From contig SCST01000378.1 in assembly GCA_004299465.1 (NCBI GenBank), positions 1-14,779 on the forward strand: a stretch of 14,779 nt of DNA, written 5' to 3'. The notes under the pieces were generated by a model. It was given only the letters and a program-made list of their open reading frames with translations, ran no database searches and was not told the origin of the DNA. The DNA comes from Methylovulum sp. Its GTDB lineage: Bacteria; Pseudomonadota; Gammaproteobacteria; Methylococcales; Methylomonadaceae. The translations under genes were made by a program, and so were the position numbers. Shown here piece after piece: positions 1 through 6,083 of this stretch. Within the stretch, counting starts at the first letter, position 1. Each line of letters begins with the position of its first letter.

Positions 1-40
1 TTCGAAAATCACTCAAAGCCAGGTCAATGTAATTTTGCAT
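1..40 (-). CDS. Start of an unidentified leftward gene, cut by the window edge
   Basis: Only 13 codons are visible, reading MQNYIDLALSDFR and continuing off the left edge. The start is chosen because a strong Shine-Dalgarno (AAGGAG on the minus strand, complement of 51-56) sits 8 bases before the ATG. The product cannot be identified from so few residues. The start faces away from everything else at this end of the window, so it would be divergently transcribed from the small ORF at 72. That a gene starts here is inferred only from the ribosome-binding site and the open frame. Confidence 0.4.
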   Translation of the reverse strand, partial: MQNYIDLALSDFR

Positions 41-46
41 GGGCTT

Positions 47-65
47 TTCTCCTTTTTTAGGAGAA
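47..65. repeat. Palindrome carrying a Shine-Dalgarno on each strand
   Basis: Perfect 7-bp arms TTCTCCT (47-53) and AGGAGAA (59-65) are separated by five T residues. Each arm supplies a purine-rich ribosome-binding site: AGGAG at 59-63 for the rightward ATG at 72, and its mirror for the leftward ATG at 40. In RNA the hairpin would hide the Shine-Dalgarno of either transcript. The symmetry is directly visible; any regulatory role is inference. Confidence 0.4.
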
Positions 66-71
66 GAATCT

Positions 72-194
72 ATGCTTTCAATTAATTGTCAAAAAGTCAG
101 AGAACTTGCGACTGACGAGTTAACATTAGAGAAGAGGACATTAATCTGCTCCCTTTACTTTGGGCGATCCTTATCCCGAACTCAGGTTAAATAG
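72..194 (+). CDS. Possible 40-aa small ORF, unknown
   Basis: This is a short frame from an ATG 8 bases after AGGAG, a good initiation site. The product is basic and contains ELATDELTLEKRTLICSLYF; I recognise no family. Its last codons run through a stretch (about 165-190, including TTATCCCGAACTCAGGTTAA) that looks like the end of a mobile element, so the frame may be a gene truncated by such an event rather than a genuine small gene. Only the ribosome-binding site supports it. Confidence 0.25.
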   Translation: MLSINCQKVRELATDELTLEKRTLICSLYFGRSLSRTQVK

Positions 195-280
195 TGGACA
201 CTGTCCAGTTACTGGACGTACAGTTTTCAGCAAGTCGATCGGCATGGAACGGAGACCACCGCACTGCGACAAGCTGTCGC
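195..280. repeat. Cluster of short perfect dyads upstream of the small-RNA promoter
   Basis: Three perfect inverted repeats lie close together. TGGACA-C-TGTCCA is at 195-207. GTCCAG-TTA-CTGGAC is at 203-217 and overlaps the first, so the two folds would be alternatives. GCGACA-AGC-TGTCGC is at 266-280 and ends one base before the shared promoter element at 281. The last is well placed to be an operator for the promoter downstream. No coding frame with a credible start crosses this stretch. Confidence 0.4.
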
Positions 281-330
281 GCGGCAAAATGTCATATTTT
301 TTATGGAGATGGAGCAGGCTAGAATAAAGC
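281..330 (+). promoter_or_regulatory. Promoter module A (drives the small-RNA candidate)
   Basis: A conserved block GCGGCAAAATGTC begins at 281, and a -10-like TAGAAT lies at 320-325 inside GGCTAGAATAAAGCCA. The same two blocks recur at 448 and 487 with exactly the same 39-base offset, which is the main reason to call this functional. No TTGACA-like -35 sits at 16-18 bases, so activation by a bound protein, or an alternative sigma factor, is likely. GCTAGAATAAAG with a C before the hexamer is compatible with RpoS-type promoters, but that is inference. The expected start of transcription is near 332. Confidence 0.5.
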
Positions 331-331
331 C

Positions 332-406
332 ACTCTTAATCAACACTACCTCCTAAAGGGTTTAAGAGTTTTTGTGCGGCCAATGTCTGTTGGCCGCATT
401 TTTTTT
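332..406 (+). ncRNA. Candidate small RNA with an anti-Shine-Dalgarno loop and a Rho-independent terminator
   Basis: The predicted transcript is about 75 nt and starts about 7 bases after TAGAAT. Hairpin 1 has a perfect 8-bp stem, ACTCTTAA (332-339) with TTAAGAGT (362-369). Its 22-base loop contains CCTCCT (349-354), the exact complement of AGGAGG. A short T-rich linker follows, then hairpin 2, TGCGGCCAA (375-383) with TTGGCCGCA (390-398), 9 bp with a 6-base loop, followed by eight T residues (399-406), a canonical intrinsic terminator. There is no credible open reading frame between promoter and terminator. Small RNAs that expose CU-rich loops to ribosome-binding sites are known in other bacteria; I recognise no named family here. 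Confidence 0.55.
375..406 (+). terminator. Rho-independent terminator
   Basis: A 9-bp perfect GC-rich stem (375-383 with 390-398), a 6-base loop and a run of eight T at 399-406. It ends the small-RNA candidate and insulates the promoter module that follows at 448. Confidence 0.8.
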
Positions 407-447
407 GCATACCGCCCCCCTTTGCACGAAACCCTTGTGTGAGCCAC

Positions 448-498
448 GCGGCAATATGTCGCATATTTAATTTTTCCCGGTCAAGCTAGAATCAAGCC
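448..498 (+). promoter_or_regulatory. Promoter module B (drives the phasin-like gene)
   Basis: This is the second copy of the upstream module: GCGGCAATATGTC at 448-460 and AGCTAGAATCAAGCCA at 485-500, with the -10-like TAGAAT at 487-492, 39 bases after the first block exactly as in module A. It also contains a perfect dyad AATATG-TCG-CATATT (453-467), likely a regulator site; in module A the dyad is imperfect. Transcription would start near 499, giving a leader of about 34 bases before the ATG at 533. Confidence 0.5.
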
Positions 499-532
499 AT
501 CTTCCGTATAGCGTTTCTTAATCGAGGAATTT

Positions 533-1216
533 ATGCCCCTATTTAATCACCCGGATTTCTTTACCCATCGCGAGCTTGACCTGGAAAACAAGCTGGTTTT
601 GCCGACGGCAAAATTGTATAACCAGGCCGTTTTTCAGCTTAATGCCTTATACCAGGATATTCGCAGCGTATTGATTGATGCGCACAGCGTTACTGCCGCC
701 ACAGCCAAACAGGTCTACACGCATCCTGTTGAAACACTGACGGCCTGGTACGACCAGGCAGCTCAAACCGGTGCGGTTTTATATGCCCAAGCTCAGGTTA
801 CGGTACTGCCGGTTTACCAGGGCTGGCAAGTTAAGTTAAATGCCGGCAGGGAAAAGGCGGGCCAGTATTTGCAGGCTTTTTGGGATAATCCTGAACAAGC
901 GGCGGCAACGGCGTTTGAGCCGGTGAGCCGCTATGCGGCAGGTGCTGCTGAAAAATCCACGCAGTATTGGCAAGCGTTTAGCGATAATCCAGAACAGTTC
1001 ATGGCTTCGGCGCTCGCCCCGATAAGCAATTACCTGATCTCGCTTAGCGAAGAGGCGGAAGCGCTTTTGCTTGGTAGTTACTATGCGCTGGTTGATTTGT
1101 CCGGTTTGTTGATGGCGCAACCTTCGGCGACTTTGCAGGCTTTGTACCGCAGTACCTTGTCGGCCTTGCTGGATGTTTATTTCGATGTGATTTCGTCGTT
1201 ATTGGTTATCGCCTGA
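533..1216 (+). CDS. Phasin-like helical 11-mer repeat protein (unassigned)
   Basis: A 227-aa protein with no signal peptide and very high predicted helix content (rich in Ala, Leu, Gln, Tyr). A near-duplicate block is obvious: residues 111-122 (QYLQAFWDNPEQ) recur at 144-155 (QYWQAFSDNPEQ), 33 residues later. Prolines in the motif [HNQ]-P-x-[EA] fall at 65, 120, 153 and 197, spaced 55, 33 and 44, all multiples of 11. This is the periodicity of amphipathic 11-mer helices in apolipoprotein-, perilipin- and phasin-type surface binders, so a role coating a granule, lipid or membrane surface is inferred. The start is supported by GAGGA at 524-528. It is monocistronic, with its own promoter and a hairpin right at the stop. 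I cannot assign a family; a phasin-related annotation is possible. Confidence 0.75.
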   Translation: MPLFNHPDFFTHRELDLENKLVLPTAKLYNQAVFQLNALYQDIRSVLIDAHSVTAATAKQVYTHPVETLTAWYDQAAQTGAVLYAQAQVTVLPVYQGWQVKLNAGREKAGQYLQAFWDNPEQAAATAFEPVSRYAAGAAEKSTQYWQAFSDNPEQFMASALAPISNYLISLSEEAEALLLGSYYALVDLSGLLMAQPSATLQALYRSTLSALLDVYFDVISSLLVIA

Positions 1217-1245
1217 GGTTTAGCCTTTATTGAAGGTTAATCCTC
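1215..1245 (+). terminator. Hairpin at the stop of the phasin-like gene
   Basis: GAGG (1215-1218) plus TTAGCCTT pair with AAGGTTAA plus CCTC (1242-1245) around the loop TATTG, a long stem with one mismatch and one G-T wobble. It starts inside the stop codon. No T-run follows, so it may protect the 3' end or act as an imperfect terminator. A second perfect dyad, CATGTT-ATT-AACATG, follows at 1245-1259. Confidence 0.4.
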
Positions 1246-1396
1246 ATGTTATTAACATGGGACATTTGATTTAGCGCGATCAGTGTCCTCCTTATCAAAC
1301 GGCAAATAATGCCGTCACTTTCCCCCTCCAACCTGTTTTTGATCGATTATCTCTGGTAAGGTATTTGTTCCAGCGTTGTTTAAACGAAGAACCTTT
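1246..1396. other. Non-coding stretch with one further hairpin
   Basis: No open frame with a ribosome-binding site is present on either strand. The only clear structure is ACGGCA-AATAA-TGCCGT (1299-1315), a 6-bp hairpin without a T-run. The leftward frame that crosses this region (down to 1295) begins inside the GC-rich repeat at 1430-1507 and has no recognisable domain, so I do not call it a gene. Confidence 0.4.
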
Positions 1397-1541
1397 GTAA
1401 CTATTCAGCTCATTACCAAGCCCTGAAGCGTAGGGCGCGCCGGGCGCGCCATCAACGGACTGGTGCGTTACCCACGCACCGGGAAAGGCGCGCGCGGCTC
1501 GCCCTACAATAGGCAACTTTAGCTTAAGGCTGAATAGTTAC
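1397..1541. repeat. GC-rich palindromic element, copy 1
   Basis: Outer inverted repeats GTAACTATTCAGC (1397-1409) and GCTGAATAGTTAC (1529-1541), 13 bp and perfect, enclose the GC-rich core. Core arms 1430-1450 and 1487-1507 match 19 of 21 positions and begin TAGGGCGCGCC, with an AscI-type GGCGCGCC octamer. Inside is a further hairpin GGTGCGT-TACCC-ACGCACC (1462-1480). The same core recurs at 8246-8333 and 11394-11485. The flank AGGCAACTTT at 1511 also follows copy 3. Nested inverted repeats without an open frame suggest a REP- or MITE-like non-autonomous element. Confidence 0.75.
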
Positions 1542-1576
1542 GAACCTTTTTACACGCTCTTATCAGTGAATCGAAT

Positions 1577-2404
1577 ATGGCAAATATTTTAATGATAGGC
1601 TGTGGCGCTATCGGCATGTGCGTGGCGCGCATCTTAGCTGGGCAAGGCCATGTCGTAACGGTTTTAAAACGCAGCCCTCCCAACGCCGAAAGCGGGATTA
1701 ATTATGTGGCGGCGGATATTACTTCAGCGGCAGCGATAAACAATTTGGCGATAGCCGTTGATGTCGTGTTTTTTATGGTTTCTGCCGATGCCCGTACAGA
1801 ACGATGTTACCGGGATATTTATCAATTCGGCTTGCAAAACGTGTTGGCAAAATATACCGGGAAACCGTGGTTCTTTGTGTCATCGACGAGTGTTTACGGG
1901 CAGTCGCAAGGTGAATGGGTGGATGAGGAGGCTCCGGTACAGCCGGATAATGCCTGCGCTCAATTAATCGTCGAAGCCGAGCAGCGTGTGATGGCATTGA
2001 ATCCTGAAAATGTAGTCGTGCGTTTTTCCGGCATTTATGGCCCGGGCCGCGAATACTTGCTGCGCATGGCCCTGCAGTCTCCCGTCATCCAGCAAACGCC
2101 GCCGTATTTTACCAACCGTATTCATCAGCAGGACTGTGTCGGCATCTTAGTGTTCTTATTGCAACAACGGTTGGCCGGTGTTGCGCTGCAACAATGTTAT
2201 TTGGCCAGCGACGACGACCCGGCACCGTTGTGGGACGTTGTATCATGGCTGGCTGAAAAGATGCATTGCAGTCCTCCGCTTGCCAAAGAACCTGGGCAGG
2301 ATGCCGTAAGCAATAAGCGTTGTGCCAACCGGCGCTTGAAAACCTTGGGTTATCAATTTCACTATTCGGGTTATAAAGATGGTTATCGCGAGTTGGCGAT
2401 ATGA
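1577..2404 (+). CDS. NAD(P)-dependent epimerase/dehydratase family protein, YeeZ-like atypical SDR
   Basis: A 275-aa single-domain extended SDR, about the length of E. coli YeeZ. The Rossmann motif GCGAIG lies at residues 8-13, the beta4 segment SSTSVYG at 102-108, GIYGPGR at 152-158 and NRIHQQD at 180-186, where family members bind substrate or contact the co-factor. The classical YxxxK catalytic pair is not in its usual place after SVYG, as in other atypical SDRs of this subgroup, so an epimerase activity should not be assumed; the substrate is unknown. It overlaps radA by 4 bases (ATGA), which implies translational coupling. No good ribosome-binding site precedes the ATG (TGAATCGAAT). Family confidence is high, function low. 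Confidence 0.85.
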   Translation: MANILMIGCGAIGMCVARILAGQGHVVTVLKRSPPNAESGINYVAADITSAAAINNLAIAVDVVFFMVSADARTERCYRDIYQFGLQNVLAKYTGKPWFFVSSTSVYGQSQGEWVDEEAPVQPDNACAQLIVEAEQRVMALNPENVVVRFSGIYGPGREYLLRMALQSPVIQQTPPYFTNRIHQQDCVGILVFLLQQRLAGVALQQCYLASDDDPAPLWDVVSWLAEKMHCSPPLAKEPGQDAVSNKRCANRRLKTLGYQFHYSGYKDGYRELAI

Positions 2405-3789
2405 ATAAAAGCATGGGTAAAAAAAGCAAGACGGCATTTGTCTGCGAGCAATGCGGCGCGGATTTTCCGCGCTGGGGCGGGCAATGTACCAGTTGCGGCG
2501 CCTGGAATACGATCAAGGAAGTGCGCTTAGGCAGTTCTGCAAGCGGGCATGGCAGCCGCTCGGCGGGTTATGCGGGCAGTCTTTCCGAGGTGAAATTATT
2601 GTCCGATGTTAACCTGTCGCAAGCCGAACGGATACTGACCGGCATAGCCGAGTTCGACCGCGTGCTCGGCGGCGGTATAGTCAGGGGCAGTGTAGTGCTG
2701 ATAGGCGGCGCACCCGGTGCCGGTAAAAGCACCCTGTTGCTGCAGGCGATTGCGAATATTGCCGAGCGCAATATCGGCGTGCTTTATATATCAGGGGAAG
2801 AGTCTTTGCAGCAGATTGCCGAACGGGCGCATCGGCTGAAATTGCCTGCCGGCAAAATTATGATGCTCGCGGAAACTTCGGTGCAGCGTATTTGTGATGT
2901 GTTGGATGACATCAAAGCGCAGGTCATCGTGATAGATTCGATCCAGGTCATGCATACCCAGGATACCGATTCCGCGCCGGGTTCGGTGTCCCAGGTGCGG
3001 GAATCTGCCAGTTACCTGACGCAATATGCCAAAAAACATCAGGTCAGTATTTTCATGGTCGGGCATGTGACCAAAGACCAGTCGCTGGCTGGGCCTATGA
3101 CCTTAAGCCATATTGTCGATACGCAGGTGATGCTGGGCTCAACCGATGACGCCCGTTACCGCGTATTGAGGGCCGACAAAAACCGCTTCGGCAGTGTCGG
3201 TGAATTGGGTTTTTTTGCTATGGATAACTCAGGGCTTAAAGAAGTTAAAAATCCGTCGGCGATGTTTTTGAACCGCACGGAAACGCCGTCATCAGGCAGC
3301 GTGGTCACGGTGTTATGGGAAGGTACCCGGCCCTTGTTAGTCGAAATACAGGCGTTGGTGACGGACTGTCAATATGGCAATCCACGCCGGCTTGCGGTAG
3401 GTTTCGACCAGAACCGGCTGGCTATGCTGTTGGCCGTGCTGGCGCGTCATGGCGGTATTGTTACCGCACAGGATGAGATTTATGCCAACGTGGTCGGCGG
3501 CATTAAAGTGACGGAAACCGGCTCTGACCTGGCGATTGTGATCGGCGTGGTGTCCAGCCTGAAAAACAAGGTGATTCCGCAGGAACTGTTTTTCTTTGGT
3601 GAAATCGGCTTGAGCGGGGAAATCAGGCCTGTCGCTAATGGCTATGCGCGGCTTAATGATGCGGCAAAACATGGCTTTAAAAAGGCGGTCATTCCCAAGG
3701 CCAATGCGCCCAAGCATGCGATACAGGGTTTAGAGGTTTATGCGGTGGCTACGCTTGCCGAGGCGCTTGATGTTTTCTCGGAATTGTAG
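2401..3789 (+). CDS. radA: DNA repair protein RadA
   Basis: A 462-aa protein of normal family length that acts as an ATP-driven branch-migration helicase promoting recombination intermediates with RecA. In order: a C4 zinc finger (C15, C18, C29, C32, within CEQCGADFPRWGGQCTSC), a RecA-like ATPase with Walker A GGAPGAGKST at 102-111 and Walker B VIVIDS at 175-180, the RadA signature KNRFG at 260-264, and a C-terminal Lon-type fold domain from about 290. The start at 2401 overlaps the previous gene. An in-frame ATG at 2413 (MGKKSKTAFVC) matches the usual RadA N-terminus better and may be the true start. In many relatives radA lies near dnaB-alr; here it is paired with an SDR gene. Confidence 0.97.
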   Translation: MNKSMGKKSKTAFVCEQCGADFPRWGGQCTSCGAWNTIKEVRLGSSASGHGSRSAGYAGSLSEVKLLSDVNLSQAERILTGIAEFDRVLGGGIVRGSVVLIGGAPGAGKSTLLLQAIANIAERNIGVLYISGEESLQQIAERAHRLKLPAGKIMMLAETSVQRICDVLDDIKAQVIVIDSIQVMHTQDTDSAPGSVSQVRESASYLTQYAKKHQVSIFMVGHVTKDQSLAGPMTLSHIVDTQVMLGSTDDARYRVLRADKNRFGSVGELGFFAMDNSGLKEVKNPSAMFLNRTETPSSGSVVTVLWEGTRPLLVEIQALVTDCQYGNPRRLAVGFDQNRLAMLLAVLARHGGIVTAQDEIYANVVGGIKVTETGSDLAIVIGVVSSLKNKVIPQELFFFGEIGLSGEIRPVANGYARLNDAAKHGFKKAVIPKANAPKHAIQGLEVYAVATLAEALDVFSEL

Positions 3790-3812
3790 CGCTTAAGGTT
3801 TTACGCGTTGGA

Positions 3813-4448
3813 TTAATTCAAAAAAAACTGCAACGAAACATTGTTGATGGTCAGCACATCATTTTGATTTAATTTAATATAGTTGTTTTCTATAGGGGTA
3901 TTGTTAACGGCCATGGTGCCTATATTTTCTAATGCCGATACAAAATAGCCGTCTTTTCTTTTGGCAATGACGACAACGCCGTTTCCATTGGAACCCAAGC
4001 GTGTCATGGCTTTTTTTAATAATAATATCTTGCCGATATTGTGGCCGTTCATCACCTGCAGGCTGGCGGGCGGCAGGTGCATCTCGCTGTCAAGATCGTG
4101 ATCAAACGATTGTTTGCCGAAGACGATGGGATTTTCGAATGACTCGGTTTGGGCTACGGACTCAGTCGTATTATAGACGACATCATGTTTCCCTATCGTT
4201 ATCGTGTCGTTGTCATGCAGTTCGCATTCTTTGACCTTTAGTCCATTGATGATTAATGGAAAGTTGTCATTGAGCTGCTTGATGGTGCACGAGCCGTCGC
4301 GAATGATAATTGCGGCATGAGCGGGGGCGACCGCCAGACTATCTATGGTTACGTTATTGGTTTCATCGCGACCGATATGAACAATACCGTTTTCAAACAA
4401 GTATGAATCAATCGCTTTGTATTTAAAAAAAACAGTAAGTTTCGCCAT
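3813..4448 (-). CDS. Protein with two FHA domains, the second degenerate
   Basis: A 211-aa soluble protein without a signal peptide. Residues about 21-92 form a forkhead-associated fold with the conserved G26-R27 (IGRD), H44 and N68-G69 (INGLKV). The usual SRxH is APAH here, so the phosphothreonine-contacting Ser and Arg are missing. A linker of about 40 residues leads to a second FHA-like unit (about 129-210) that keeps LG at 151-152 and the NN at 182-183 but lacks the GR and SRxH residues. FHA domains bind phosphothreonine peptides; here binding is uncertain in the first and unlikely in the second. It is convergent with radA (23 bases between stops) and downstream of corB on the same strand, with its own promoter. 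No kinase or secretion gene is near. Confidence 0.8.
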   Translation of the reverse strand: MAKLTVFFKYKAIDSYLFENGIVHIGRDETNNVTIDSLAVAPAHAAIIIRDGSCTIKQLNDNFPLIINGLKVKECELHDNDTITIGKHDVVYNTTESVAQTESFENPIVFGKQSFDHDLDSEMHLPPASLQVMNGHNIGKILLLKKAMTRLGSNGNGVVVIAKRKDGYFVSALENIGTMAVNNTPIENNYIKLNQNDVLTINNVSLQFFLN

Positions 4449-4479
4449 TGCAACAGTTTGTGATCTTGAATGAACTTTA

Positions 4480-4509
4480 ATTATAGTCGGTATTATTTTA
4501 GTTATCCAA
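4480..4509 (-). promoter_or_regulatory. Sigma-70-type promoter of the FHA gene
   Basis: On the minus strand a perfect -10 TATAAT (4480-4485) is preceded by a weak -35 TTGGAT (4504-4509) at 18 bases. It lies about 32 bases upstream of the ATG at 4448, in the 91-base gap after corB, so the FHA gene can be transcribed independently. Confidence 0.5.
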
Positions 4510-4539
4510 GAAAATACCTGTTTTTAAAGCGGTCACGGA

Positions 4540-5796
4540 TTATTTCCTGGGCAAAAACCTAACCAGTTTAACGGTGTTTTTATCGCATTTTATGATTTCG
4601 AGAGGGTAGCCGTGCAAATTGATGCTGATTCCCGGTTCAGGAATGGTTTCCATGAACTCAATGATAAGTCCATTAAGCGTTTTAGGGCCTTCTGTCGGCA
4701 GGGACCATTGGGTGATCCGGTTTAATTCCCTCGCCGTGATGTTGGCATCAACCAGGTAACTGCCGTCGCTTTGTTCCCTGGCGGCAGAGCTGTCTTCATC
4801 GGTAATCAGTTCGCCGACTATCTCCTGCAACAAATCATCTAAAGTGACAAGGCCCTGCACATCACCGTATTCATCGACAACCAAGCCTACGCGTATTTTC
4901 TCGCTTTTAAACTTCAGCATCTGGGTATGCACCGGCGTGCTTTCAGGAATGAATACGGGTTTAGTCAGCAAATTGATGATGGCCGGCTTATCAAAGGCCT
5001 CGTTGTTAACTTCGATAAGCGCCTTTCTTAAATGCAAGAAGCCGATAATCCTGTCGATGCTTTTTTTATAGACCGCCAACTGGGTATGCGGACTGGTTTT
5101 GATGCGTTCAACGATGTCTTCGATAGGCGATTCGAGATCGATGCCGACAATTTCATTGCGCGGCGTCATAATATCTTCAACGGTTATCGATTCGAGATCC
5201 AGTATGCCCAAGAGCATTTTTTGATAGCGTATCGGCATCAGGCTCTCGGCTTCGGTAATAATGCTTTTTAGCTCTTCCTTATTCAACGCGTCGGGATAGT
5301 TTTTTTTAACATCGACGCCGACGAGGCGAAGCAACAGGTTGACAAACAAATTGACGAAGCCGACGACCGGGTAAAGTATTTTCAGTAACGGGGTGTAAAT
5401 CCAGGAGGCGGGAAAGGCGAGTAATTCCGGTTTGATGGCCGCCAGTGTCTTGGGTGTTACGTCCGAGCAAATCAGCATGACGATAGTCAAAATCCCGGTG
5501 GCAATGGCTATGATGGATTCATCATTGGCATAGAGTTTGATGGCAATGATGGTTGCTATCGATGCCGCGAAATTATTAACAAAATTATTGCAGAGTAAAA
5601 TCAGGCCCAGCAAGCGATCTGGCCTTTGCAATAATTTATGGGTTTTTATCGCACCAGGGTGCTTTAGTTTGACCAGGTGTCTTAAACGATACCGGTTTAA
5701 TGACATTAAAGACGTTTCCGAGCCGGCGAAAAAAGCGGAAAGAATGAGCATTAATGCAAGCATGCCGAATAGCACGCTCAGGGGCATGTCGTTCAA
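4540..5796 (-). CDS. corB: CorB/YfjD-type CNNM transmembrane and CBS domain protein
   Basis: A 418-aa inner-membrane protein close in length and layout to E. coli CorB (YfjD), a CNNM family member linked to Mg2+/Co2+ efflux. Residues about 5-160 are the CNNM (DUF21) membrane domain with FFAGSETS (22-29), NNFVNN (70-75) and DVTPKTLAA (112-120). The glutamate usual in ExxPKT is Asp112 here. A CBS pair (about 206-330, with VVDEYGDVQGLVT) and a C-terminal CorC_HlyC domain (about 335-415) follow. The listed start is TTG at 5796; ATG at 5787 (MPLSVLFG) is equally plausible, and neither has a good Shine-Dalgarno. A minus-strand TTGACA at 5852-5857 could be the -35 of its promoter, with no convincing -10. 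Confidence 0.92.
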   Translation of the reverse strand: MNDMPLSVLFGMLALMLILSAFFAGSETSLMSLNRYRLRHLVKLKHPGAIKTHKLLQRPDRLLGLILLCNNFVNNFAASIATIIAIKLYANDESIIAIATGILTIVMLICSDVTPKTLAAIKPELLAFPASWIYTPLLKILYPVVGFVNLFVNLLLRLVGVDVKKNYPDALNKEELKSIITEAESLMPIRYQKMLLGILDLESITVEDIMTPRNEIVGIDLESPIEDIVERIKTSPHTQLAVYKKSIDRIIGFLHLRKALIEVNNEAFDKPAIINLLTKPVFIPESTPVHTQMLKFKSEKIRVGLVVDEYGDVQGLVTLDDLLQEIVGELITDEDSSAAREQSDGSYLVDANITARELNRITQWSLPTEGPKTLNGLIIEFMETIPEPGISINLHGYPLEIIKCDKNTVKLVRFLPRK

Positions 5797-5967
5797 AGAG
5801 GATACTCTTATGTTGTTAAAACGGTTTCTAGTTTCTACGATGCAGATTTTTTGTCAAGTTGAAATTGGATTTGCGCGATTCAGGGGGGCTGAAAACAACT
5901 AGGCTTATCGGCGTAACGGCGGGCAGTCATCAAATTCATAGCTAATCATCCTTAATTTAAGTGCAGG

Positions 5968-6000
5968 ATTCTTTTCAAGAATTAAAAAAGCCTTTATAAT
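5968..6000 (+). promoter_or_regulatory. Sigma-70 promoter of the rpsF operon
   Basis: A perfect -10 TATAAT (5995-6000) is 17 bases from -35 TTTTCA (5972-5977). The -35 lies inside a perfect dyad ATTCTT-TTC-AAGAAT (5968-5982), which could bind a regulator or simply be AT-rich upstream DNA. Transcription would start near 6007 and give a leader of about 75 bases. Confidence 0.7.
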
Positions 6001-6010
6001 GCCCGGTTCT

Positions 6011-6083
6011 ACGAGGCAGCCTGCCTCTCCTTGCTTTACCCTTTATACGAGATAAGGGAAGGCTTTAACCGAAAGGAAAAATA
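6011..6083 (+). promoter_or_regulatory. rpsF leader, likely S6:S18-binding autoregulatory RNA
   Basis: The leader holds a hairpin GAGGC-AGCCT-GCCTC (within 6013-6027) and a second stem CCCTT (6039-6043) with AAGGG (6054-6058). CCTT (6029-6032) can pair with AAGG (6073-6076), which is the Shine-Dalgarno of rpsF, leaving CCG (6069-6071) unpaired between the two helices. The published S6:S18-binding motif in rpsF leaders mimics 16S helix 22 and carries an essential CCG in that kind of position. The fit is by eye, so the assignment is probable rather than proven. Confidence 0.5.

Noticed and set aside
1295..1516. Leftward 73-codon frame across the intergenic region
   Set aside because: It starts inside the GC-rich palindrome, has no ribosome-binding site and shows no recognisable domain.
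5852..5857. Minus-strand TTGACA upstream of corB as a full promoter
   Set aside because: A perfect -35, but no acceptable -10 hexamer lies 16-18 bases away, so it is mentioned only in the corB entry.
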